Shown: positions 38,301-45,700 of the stretch, piece by piece
Position numbering within the stretch: the first letter of the stretch is position 1
Layout: every line of letters begins with the position of its first letter
From: Nitrospira sp.
GTDB lineage: Bacteria > Nitrospirota > Nitrospiria > Nitrospirales > Nitrospiraceae
Direction: 5' to 3'
Assembly (NCBI GenBank): GCA_024331045.1
Contig: JANDJC010000019.1
Coordinates: forward strand, 1 to 45,963
DNA: 45,963 nt
Notes under the pieces: model-generated
The model's input: only the letters and a program-made list of their open reading frames with translations
Told to the model about the DNA's origin: nothing
The model's database searches: none
Position numbers and translations under genes: made by a program

Positions 38301-40073
38301 CTTCACCTGATCAGTCGTCTTCCCTGGCAGCCCCTGCGGCGGGAGCATGTATTCGACCCAGTCCTTGATGGAGACCTTCACCGGATTGGCCTTCCAATCC
38401 GTCTTGTCCTTAGTGATCTCGTACTTCTTCCCTCCATACCAGTCGACGATGGTCCCCACGAGCTTATCGGATGTGACAGCCGGCTTCATCTTCCCTTTCC
38501 GGTCGGGAAGCTCAACCAGCGGCTTCATCACGTCAGTCTGGAAACCCGGCGCCTGCAATGTGTTGTACACACGCCAGAAGCCCCACATGCCCGTCACATA
38601 ATGTTGCGGGATATGGCAGTGGAACACAAATTCGCCAGCCAGCGCCTGTAATCCACCCGAACCTCCTTCGATCACCTCATCGTAAATCTCCGACGGACCA
38701 ATCGACTGCACATCAATTCGATCGGAGGTATCGTTGATGAGCGGGAATTTCACTGGCCCATTCTTGGTCAACGTTGGGTCCAGCCTGCTTGTCTCGGGCT
38801 GTCTTGACCATCGGATCGACCCCCCATGGAGATGGTGGGAATGCACAATCTCGGACCCCCCGACCATCCGGAACTTAGCCGGATCCCCCAGATAAGAGCG
38901 AGGAATCGTGGTGGCTGGGTCTCCGAAAGTGTAAGAACCGTACCCCTGAGACTCGTCGGCAAATCCAATCAAGTGAGCCTGGAGTTCCAGTCTCTCTCCA
39001 TGCGGTTCGCTCCGGTAGTTCAGCAATCGAGCAGCAGGACGATAGGTATCGGTATGGGCATCCCGCTGCGGAAGCATGTCGCCCTTGCGGTTCAGCAGCC
39101 GGAAGGTTTCGTCACCGGCTTCATGGTAAAAAATCACAAATTCCCTAAAATCCGACCCACGCTCCACATCGATCATCGCTTCCCAGCCGCTCTTCATCTC
39201 CTCACCGGTGAAGGGGCTCAGGTAGCGCGACCCCCGTGGCTCTACGATGAGCGCGCCAAGCATGCCCAGAGAATATTGATCCCTCGTGGCATGGCTATGG
39301 AAGGCACGACCACCTTCTTGCAGATCGACCGGGATATACCATTCAAATTCCCCGACCTTGCCCGGAGCGACAAGCGCGTCCGGGTTGTTGGCCGTCGCCG
39401 GCTTGCCGGTCGCGGCCACCAACATCTGCGACCCATTGATGATCATGTTGGTCGGTTCACCATCGATCTCGTTACGAAGGGTAATCCGCAGACAGTCACC
39501 CTGATTGGCTCTGATCACGAGGGGTTGAATGAGGTCGCCCTGCAAGCCGGTCGAAACGGCCCCTTGAGAGAAGGTTGGATCATCGCTTTCACGTGCGGCT
39601 CGATTCTTGGCCTCTTCCTCTCGAACCCCAGCGACATTCTCCGTCAAAACATACATGTAGCCAGGATAAAAGTCTCCAAACCGATTCACAGTGATCTCAA
39701 CGTTGATCGCCGTGATGTCATAGGCGCGCACGGGGGCATGGGCCGGACACCTCCCCCCTTGCGTGACCTTTACTTTGTCTTGATCTTCCGCTACCAGCAG
39801 AACACCCTGCTGCATCGCATGGGCACTGGCCCCTCTGAATGGCCCTTTCGTCTGGACTTCTCGCTCGATCTGATCGATCGCTCTCGACATTTTGTCCTGT
39901 AGCGTTGGGCCTGCCTGCCGGTGAACAGGCTGGAGGGCTCCCACTTTGGATTCGTGCCCGGCGTGATTCTCATGCGACGACATGATGGCGCCGGACGGTG
40001 GCACTCCCACTAATGTCAGGAAGGTTGCAAGGCTAAGGATTCCCGACCACATCCTGTTGATTGAAGCAGTCAT
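35328..40073 (-). CDS. Giant six-domain multicopper oxidase with permuted copper motifs (MofA/MnxG-like)
   Basis: 1581 residues with a signal peptide (about 8-29) and a His-rich mature N-terminus (HENHAGHE). Six cupredoxin domains can be traced as three odd/even pairs. Domain 2 carries HSHHLHGG (411-418) and HCHIPQHYVTGM (485-496), giving a type 1 site of His411, Cys486, His491 and Met496. Domain 3 carries HPH (785-787) and HDH (917-919). With His414, 416, 485 and 487 this makes the eight histidines of a trinuclear centre. In ceruloplasmin or laccase the HxH pairs precede the HCH domain; here they follow it. As I recall, MofA and MnxG Mn(II) oxidases are similarly large and permuted. Domains 4 to 6 lack a full site. 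The start ATG 40073 has GAGGAGG ten bases upstream. Substrate unproven. Confidence 0.9.
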   Translation of the reverse strand: MTASINRMWSGILSLATFLTLVGVPPSGAIMSSHENHAGHESKVGALQPVHRQAGPTLQDKMSRAIDQIEREVQTKGPFRGASAHAMQQGVLLVAEDQDKVKVTQGGRCPAHAPVRAYDITAINVEITVNRFGDFYPGYMYVLTENVAGVREEEAKNRAARESDDPTFSQGAVSTGLQGDLIQPLVIRANQGDCLRITLRNEIDGEPTNMIINGSQMLVAATGKPATANNPDALVAPGKVGEFEWYIPVDLQEGGRAFHSHATRDQYSLGMLGALIVEPRGSRYLSPFTGEEMKSGWEAMIDVERGSDFREFVIFYHEAGDETFRLLNRKGDMLPQRDAHTDTYRPAARLLNYRSEPHGERLELQAHLIGFADESQGYGSYTFGDPATTIPRSYLGDPAKFRMVGGSEIVHSHHLHGGSIRWSRQPETSRLDPTLTKNGPVKFPLINDTSDRIDVQSIGPSEIYDEVIEGGSGGLQALAGEFVFHCHIPQHYVTGMWGFWRVYNTLQAPGFQTDVMKPLVELPDRKGKMKPAVTSDKLVGTIVDWYGGKKYEITKDKTDWKANPVKVSIKDWVEYMLPPQGLPGKTTDQVKQAQAHDATVVDWKWEGDLALNEPETPHQWANYVSPAPLKRPPILFDPQTGKLAFPWLRPHLGKRPPFAPNHGGAPWLEPFHVREDGTKSTEPARPGEQGPWSLCPENAPRKFFTIHSITLPITLKKATAKTPAIVDPIGMIYVLHEEEEEVRKNPDKQVPLVIRANVYDCVDVIFKNEIPDDARTGWANKINLHPHFFQFDTSASDGPTIGFSYDMSLRAFTMLKDPAPNEGMPLPANTVLTADVKAGASSITVADPSKFHVNIELGVGMDDPKYFEVARIKSINGKTITFDRPLKYGHKKNDIVSVEFIRERWYIDADLGTVYWHDHVFGTDTWGHGLFSALITEPPRSTYHDPVTGKEIRSGPIADIHTLEPVSAHIRGSFREVMMHIMDSNARTAELITTDNPQAKVGAVTVDGPPSHQFPPRINKSPMWFLNGGEATTGSGYSMRVEPLSVRLANDPDPSKLFVSRIHGDPATPLLRAYLGDPIVVRALVGSANEVHTWHVTGHWFPMERYATNAMPRSTIHLVIGERYDPAIPAAGGPQRMAGDYLYYSGRASHFSEGSWGIIRVYDELQKDLKPLPGREEIQKSAPSVCPADAPVKSFNVVAIDQPIRYHDGAPGVMEVDLERKMVFGNELGKMYVLEGDRGKVKAGELKPSPLTLHVNVGDCVKIHLKNEMAKDRAGFHVDMMAFDPKDSFGANVGNNPGDQTIGPGESRTYTYYAHPEYGEVAALIQDWGNVIENPRNGLFGAIIVGPKGSQYRDPVTGEDISLKSSWRADVLVDRTIPGNEHRKNYRDFALMFQDEDNIVGVSFMPYIQQVAGITAVNYRSEPAAWRIEKGCDVPEVFSCVKAGEVPSTPLLQAHVGDPVAIHVLGAFSEQVQLFTIDGHEWPHEPYMKGADQVSTMEFGGSEVINAYLTGGAGGPNKIAGDYIWKNQRPAYANAGQWGLFRVLPVDDRRILPLTPQLPPTKRVEQQMDEPKVTPTSLGSE

Positions 40074-40246
40074 AACATCTGGCCTCCTCGTTGATTAGAG
40101 CACAAATTTTTCGCACCGAAGACTGTTCTCCGCCAGAGAGAAGAAGATGAAGGAGAGACACGTGAATGTAGAAGATTGTGCTGGACCACGGCCATCCAGG
40201 TGCTATTTCTCGAAATCGGCGAGGAATTATCTCACTATGAGGCGGA

Positions 40247-40256
40247 AGTAGCTACT
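40247..40256. promoter_or_regulatory. Candidate operator: perfect 10-bp palindrome
   Basis: AGTAGCTACT is a perfect palindrome lying about 175 bp upstream of the multicopper oxidase start. It sits inside a wider inverted repeat, TCACTAT at 40232-40238 and ATAGTGA at 40279-40285. The position suits a regulator site, but palindromes this short occur by chance. Confidence 0.2.
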
Positions 40257-40595
40257 CCCACTTGTCAGCCAATTATTTATAGTGATTCTCCAATTTTTTT
40301 TCAAGTGATCAAACCGCCTCTCAGCCCCACTTGTTTATTACATCCACTGTCTTTGTTGCCCGCTTAGCTAGCACATGGGGTCATCGAGTTTTATTTTACT
40401 ACCCCCAATAGCAAATGTGGACCCCTTGCCACTTCCTCACGTTATGGCCTGCCGGAAGAATTGCACGCTTTTAATAAATCCACGGGGTCGATCCAGAGGG
40501 AGCCCCGAATGCGAACGATGCTACCCAGGGGAAATACGCGCACAAAGAAGAAATTAAGAAATCGGTGGGCAGAAGAAGCCACCCTCATCGCGACA

Positions 40596-40654
40596 AGAGA
40601 CGGGGGAAAGTGCAGAACACCAACCCCCACACTTAAGCAAAGTTTCCCCCTCTC
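40596..40654 (-). terminator. Candidate terminator after the SmbP-like gene
   Basis: Inverted repeat GGGGGAAA / TTTCCCCC, extended by GAGA / TCTC with one bulged base, around a 33-base loop that itself contains TGC/GCA. On the minus strand it starts about 55 nt past the SmbP-like stop, the right place for the end of that three-gene unit. There is no clear T-run after it. Confidence 0.35.
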
Positions 40655-40708
40655 CTCTTGGTCTCGTCAGCCCACCCAGCTTGTATCCAAGCATGTCCTG
40701 CCCGAACC

Positions 40709-41167
40709 TCAGGTACCTTCTTCCTTCATAGCGGCAAGGTGTTTCATAGCCTCCCGTGCCGCAGCGCGAGCCTTGATCGCGGGATTCAGTGTAGCTCCCG
40801 GATCCACCTTCTCTCCCATTTCTTCAACCCGTTTGCACTGTTTGATGGCTTCCTCCAAATGGGGAGTAGCCTCTTTCCCGCGACTATTTCCAGCGGGCAG
40901 CATCTTGAGAATGGCCTGAGCTTGCCTGGCGACCTCCGCACAATGGTGCACAATGGCCCTTCCATCTCCCATGCCACCATGCATCACCATCTCCTCGGCA
41001 TCCCTCACCATGGCTCGTCCCTGCTCTTGAATCTCCTTAATGGACGCTGCCTCGCCGGGCGGCGGCTGTATCATCACCCCACCCGATAACGCCGATAACG
41101 TGACCAGCATTATTAGGGCCAGAATGCCTTGGGACGAGCGTCCGTTTCTGCTCGCAGGGGGGATCAT
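40709..41167 (-). CDS. Secreted SmbP-like helical protein (putative metal-binding)
   Basis: 152 residues. The hydrophobic signal segment (about 14-35) is followed by a mature chain that is almost all helical: repeated stretches such as DAEEMVMHGGMGDGRAIVHH, ATPHLEEAIKQC and AREAMKHLAAMKE. This His-spaced helix pattern resembles SmbP, the small metal-binding protein described in Nitrosomonas europaea, which binds copper and other divalent metals. It has fewer His than typical SmbP, so the assignment is tentative. The start is ATG 41167, overlapping the stop of the upstream gene by four bases (ATGA). It is the last gene of a three-gene set between two multicopper oxidases. Confidence 0.7.
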   Translation of the reverse strand: MIPPASRNGRSSQGILALIMLVTLSALSGGVMIQPPPGEAASIKEIQEQGRAMVRDAEEMVMHGGMGDGRAIVHHCAEVARQAQAILKMLPAGNSRGKEATPHLEEAIKQCKRVEEMGEKVDPGATLNPAIKARAAAREAMKHLAAMKEEGT

Positions 41168-41946
41168 CTTGCCTCGAACACGAAGTCGATCGTGGCTGTC
41201 CCCTTTGGTTCGACGGCCACGTCCTGCTCGTGAGAGCCCAACACTGGATGCCACGCTTTTACTCGATAGGTCCCCGCCGGCAGGTCATCAATCATGAATG
41301 TACCGTTTTCGCCCGTCACAGCATAATAAGGATTGTCGATGGCATAGCCCCAATTCTGCATGTATGGATGCATGCCGCATTGCATCGTAAAGATCTTCCT
41401 CCCCTTGACAAGGTTCACGACATCCGTCGTTCCGGTCGCCGTCAGCGACGGGCGATGCAAAACAATATCAACTCCCGAATGATCGTAGGCATATCCTTGA
41501 ATGTCATGCGACACAGGATCTCTATTCATCACCGTCAATTGCCGCTTATCGCTGACCACCGTGACAAATGGCAAGAACTGACAGATAACCGCTTCCACCT
41601 TGGCATCCGTAAAGGTGAACGGTTTGCCACTTTGAACCCCCTCAATCACTACCACTACGTCTTTAAGCCCTCCTCCCGGCCCGACTGTGACCTCGCGCAG
41701 GAACCGCCGTCCATTGCCATCCGACAGGGCGCCGCAAAACACCTGATCAGGATATCGGCGCAACTCAAACTCTTTCGGTGGAGGAACCGTCCCTCGAAAT
41801 GTGACAACACCCCGCACCACGGCCCCGTCAGTCACGGCTCGCGATTCATAGGTCCACCCATGCCTGCTATCAAGCAGAAGAAGCCCAACCATTACACTGC
41901 AAGCGACGAGAGGCGCGGCCCCTCTTATTAACTGGTTCGCTGCCAC
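41164..41946 (-). CDS. Cupredoxin-like protein with C-terminal carboxypeptidase-regulatory-like beta domain
   Basis: 260 residues from the chosen GTG 41946, which has GGAGG five bases upstream; GTG 41958 is an alternative. A signal peptide or anchor at about 10-28 precedes a beta-rich protein. A cupredoxin-type copper site is suggested by His147 (VSHDIQGY) and Cys190-x2-His193-x2-Met196 in MQCGMHPYM. The last about 50 residues (GENGTFMIDDLPAGTYRVKAWHP) look like a carboxypeptidase-regulatory or Cna-B type beta domain. Extra cysteines near 71 and 122 may form a disulfide. Proteins like this are seen next to periplasmic oxidases. It is coupled to the SmbP-like gene by an ATGA overlap. Copper binding is inference from the motif. 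Confidence 0.78.
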   Translation of the reverse strand: MAANQLIRGAAPLVACSVMVGLLLLDSRHGWTYESRAVTDGAVVRGVVTFRGTVPPPKEFELRRYPDQVFCGALSDGNGRRFLREVTVGPGGGLKDVVVVIEGVQSGKPFTFTDAKVEAVICQFLPFVTVVSDKRQLTVMNRDPVSHDIQGYAYDHSGVDIVLHRPSLTATGTTDVVNLVKGRKIFTMQCGMHPYMQNWGYAIDNPYYAVTGENGTFMIDDLPAGTYRVKAWHPVLGSHEQDVAVEPKGTATIDFVFEAR

Positions 41947-41986
41947 CCTGCCCTCCACACAAAGCCGGTTAATTGCCGTTTATTTA

Positions 41987-42574
41987 TTAATATTGAGGTG
42001 GCGTCAACATGGACTCCGGTGTAACAGCCGGATCAAGTCGGTGGGGCAACTCGAACAAATAGGGAGATTGTTCAGTAAACACCACCCTGCGGAATTCCTC
42101 AGACCACTGCCCCTGCTTGCTCACCGTCTTGAGAGGAAACCGATGCGCCTTGGTGACCCATCGATAATACTGCCGCATCGTTCCCCCTTCATTGACAGTT
42201 ACCTCGAAGAGTTCCGTGGGATAGCCTTGTAACATCTCATCTCCCACCAATTCGCGAGAGATTTCCCCCTCCATGGTTTCGCTGACCACCAGTTTATGGT
42301 CGCTGGCGATGGGCACTTCGAGATATTGCCGGTGCTTTGAGAAGATAAGCCATGAGCTTTGGCGATCCACCCTTACAATAATGACGCTCGCTCCCCCCTG
42401 CGGATGAGTGAACTCAAACCGCCAGCGGTCGGCCTTGGCATTCACATGGGCTGTGACTACAGAAGAGCCGTTTTTGACGATCCGATCTGCGGAAAAATCA
42501 AGCGCCGCTGCCTCCTGCCGCTCACCCACGGCAATAGCCACCAGGAAACCTATCAAAATCCAGGGACGCCACAT
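41987..42574 (-). CDS. Periplasmic LolA/DUF4412-like protein
   Basis: 195 residues with a short signal peptide (about 5-24). The mature chain is a run of beta strands, including DRWRFEF, SVIIVRVDRQSSWLIF and KHRQYLEVPI, and a later segment (GYPTELFEVTV, RQYYRWVTKAHRFPLKT). This matches the half-barrel fold of LolA/LolB and DUF4412 proteins, where 'RP/VD...W...Y.E.P' is a usual signature. These bind lipid-like or hydrophobic ligands, but no function is known for this group. It starts at ATG 42574; no strong Shine-Dalgarno is visible. It is followed after 28 bp by the cupredoxin-like gene and preceded by the terminator of the second oxidase. Confidence 0.68.
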   Translation of the reverse strand: MWRPWILIGFLVAIAVGERQEAAALDFSADRIVKNGSSVVTAHVNAKADRWRFEFTHPQGGASVIIVRVDRQSSWLIFSKHRQYLEVPIASDHKLVVSETMEGEISRELVGDEMLQGYPTELFEVTVNEGGTMRQYYRWVTKAHRFPLKTVSKQGQWSEEFRRVVFTEQSPYLFELPHRLDPAVTPESMLTPPQY

Positions 42575-42690
42575 AACACGTTGGTATTTTTTTACTCTAT
42601 CCTTGCTGACGGGCGCAAGTCCACTCTCAACGCGGTGGAAGAAGCCGTGCCAGTGCAGGAGAGCTCTCTTTTCTGCCTTAGACAGACGAA

Positions 42691-42725
42691 CGGGGAACCT
42701 CGTGACAGGAGTACGAGGTTCCCCG
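42691..42725. terminator. Perfect 13-bp hairpin after the second multicopper oxidase gene
   Basis: CGGGGAACCTCGT pairs perfectly with ACGAGGTTCCCCG around a nine-base loop. It begins about 25 nt after the minus-strand oxidase stop at 42751, the expected place for its transcript end. The minus-strand sequence after the stem has only scattered T, while the plus-strand side has CTTTATTTA, so it may work in either direction. Confidence 0.7.
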
Positions 42726-42750
42726 CCGCCTTTATTTATGAACCGAGCGT

Positions 42751-45700
42751 TTACTCTGCTTTTAACGACACCGGAATGGAGAGAGATGGATTGTCTCCCT
42801 CCGCTCGATGCACTGCCGGAGCTTGTCCGTCCAATGGCAGGATCGCACGGTTATCCCGTTCCAGAACCTTGAACAGTCCCCACTGTCCAGCGTCCAAATA
42901 ACCGGGCCGCTGGTTGAGCCAGAGATAGTCACCGGGAATGCCATTCGGTCCCCCAGCCCCTCCATGCAACCAGGCATTAAACACCTCCGATCCTCCGAAC
43001 TCCATGGTGCTCACAAGATCCGCCCCACTCATGTAGGGTTCGTGCTTCCACTCATGGCCAGCAACGCTGAACAGTTGGACTTGCTCACTGAATGCGCCCA
43101 GCACATGGATTACGACCGGATCTCCCACGTGCGCCACCAGGGTCGGTGTCACCGGCTGATCGCCAGCCTTGACACAGGCAAACACCTCGCTATAGGCACA
43201 GCCTTTTTCAGTCCGGTAGTCTGTCGGCTCTGATCGATAATTCACCGCCGTCACGCCCGCCACCTTTTGGATGTAGGGCATGAAGCTTGTCCCGCTGATA
43301 TTGTCCTCATCCTGGAACAGGAGTGCAAATGATCGGTAATTCCGGCGGTTTTCATTGCCCGGCACGGTCCGATCGACAATCACATCAGCTCGCCATGAAC
43401 TCTTTTGAGACAGATCCTCTCCCGTCACCGGGTCACGATACTGTGATCCCTTCGGACCGATGATGATCGCCCCAAAGAGGCCATTGCGGGGGTTCTCGAT
43501 CACATTGCCCCAGTCCTGAATCAGCGCCACATTCTCTCCGAATTCAGGATGAGCATAGAATGTGTAGGTGCGACTCTGTCCTGGCGCGACCGTCTGATCA
43601 CCGGGGTTATATCCCGCGTTGATCCCCATCGAATCCTTGGGATCGTACGCCAGATTGTCCACATGGAAGCCGGCGCGATCCTTGGCCATCTCGTTCTTGA
43701 GATTGACCTTGATGCAATCGCCAACATTCACGTGGAGGGTCAATGGACTGGGCTCAATGCTGCCAGAGGCAACCTTTGCTTTTTCACCCTCCAGCACATA
43801 CATCTTGCCGCTCTCGTTGCCCAACACCATCTTCCGCTCCAAATCTACTTCCATCACACCAGGCGCTCCCTTGTTATAACGGATGGCCTTGTCGATGGCC
43901 GTGACATTAAACGTCTTCACTGGCGCATCGGCGGGGCACACGGAAGTTGCCGGTTGCGGAATTTCTTCACGACCCGGCAACGGCTTCAAGGTGGCGTCAG
44001 GCTTGTCGAGCACACGGAGAATACCCCAGCTCCCCTCCGCGAAGTGCGAGGCACGACCACTGTAATAAAGGTAGTCGCCCGCCATCCGTTGCGGTCCGCC
44101 AGCCGCTGGAATCGCCGCATCATACCGTTCTCCGATCACCACATGGAGCGAACTTCTCGGGATCGAGTTCTTGTTGTACCGCTCCATCGGGAACCAGTGG
44201 CCGCTGATATGCCACGAATGGACCTCGTTCGCCGACCCCTCGATCAACCGGACCACGATGGGATCGCCTAGGTAGGCTCGGAGTATGGGAGTCTCCGGAT
44301 CACCATGGATCCGACTATTGAATAGTTGCGACGGATCAGGATTGTTTGCCAACCGGACGGAGAGGGGCTCGACCCGCAGGTTGTAGCCTCCTCCCGTCGT
44401 CGCTTCACCGCCGTTCAAGAACCACATCGGCGACTTATTCAGCCTGGCCGGATAGACCGCCGACGGCGTGCCATCCACTGAGATCGCCCCCGCCTTGGCT
44501 TGCGGATTGTCCGCAGTGATCAATTCCGCCGTCCGTGGGTTGGAATCCATCACCTGCGTCACGATCTCGCGGAACGAACCAGAGATATGGGCGGAGACCG
44601 GCTCGGTCGTATGGATGTCGGCTATTGGCCCGCTCCGAATCTCCTTGCCCGTCACAGGATCATGATACGTGGACCGTGGCGGCTCGGCGATAAAGGTGGC
44701 GTAGAATCCGTGCCCCCATCCGTCCAAGCCAAACACGTGGTCGTGCCAGAAGGTCGTGCCGAAGTCAGCATCGACGTACCACCGTTCGCGAATCCACTCA
44801 ACCGAAACAATTTCGCCTTTTTTATGATGAAACTTCAGGGGACGCTCGAAAGTGATGGTATTGCCTTCGATCTTGCTGATGCGCGCCGCTTCAAACCGAC
44901 CTACTTCATCCATCCCGACGCCCAGCTCCGTCTTGACATGGTAGCGAGAAGCGTCTTTCACCTTGATACTGGTGGCGCCTTTCGGCACATCAGCTTCAAT
45001 GGTCGTATTCATCGGTACCGGCATCCCCTTGCCGGGATGTTCGTCTTTCAGGATCGTGAACGGACGCAGCGACATCTCATAGGAGAATCCGATGATAGGT
45101 CCATCGGAGGCCTGCGTGTCGAACTGGAACATGTGCGGATGCAGGTTCGTTTTGCTGGAAAATCCCTGCCGCTGATCGTCTTTCAACTCGCTGGAATAGA
45201 TGATATCAATGCAATCCTGCACGTTTCCTCGAATGACTAACGGTATCTGCTTGGCAGGATTCTTTCTGACTTCTTCTTCCTCTTCATGCAAGACATACAG
45301 CAACCCGTCCGGATCGACAATGGCTGGCGTCTTGGCCGTCGCCCGCTTGAGGGTGATGGGGAGCGTAATCGCATGGATATTGAACTCCTTCACTGGCGCC
45401 CCCTCGGGACACAGACTCCATGGTCCATTCTCACCCGGTTTGGCCGGCTCGGTGGAATTGCTTCCATCATCCCGGCGATGGATCGGCTCCAGCCAAGGTG
45501 CACCATTGTGGCTGGGCGAGAAGGGCGCACGACGCCCCAGATGCGGCCTCAGCCACGGCCAAGCCACCTTGCCGCTGCGTGGGTCAAACAGGATCTCGAC
45601 CCGTTGACCCGGCGTCGGCGACTTGTAGTTGACCCATTCATAGGTGGTCTCCGGCTCACTTAACGCCTTGGTTCCGTTCCACACCCAATCCACCACCGTG

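Larger units (their letters stand above)
40074..40708. other. Long AT-richer noncoding region upstream of the oxidase gene
   Basis: About 635 bp between the SmbP-like gene end and the oxidase start. It is visibly richer in A and T than its surroundings between about 40200 and 40420, including a run of eight T. No gene is supported. It holds the palindrome at 40247-40256, a wider inverted repeat TCACTAT (40232-40238) / ATAGTGA (40279-40285), and the stem-loop at 40596-40654. The oxidase promoter should be here. Confidence 0.5.

Noticed and set aside
40442..40919. Open frames in the gap upstream of the oxidase gene
   Set aside because: Short, Ser/Arg-rich shadows with no homology seen; the plus-strand one is antisense to the SmbP-like gene.
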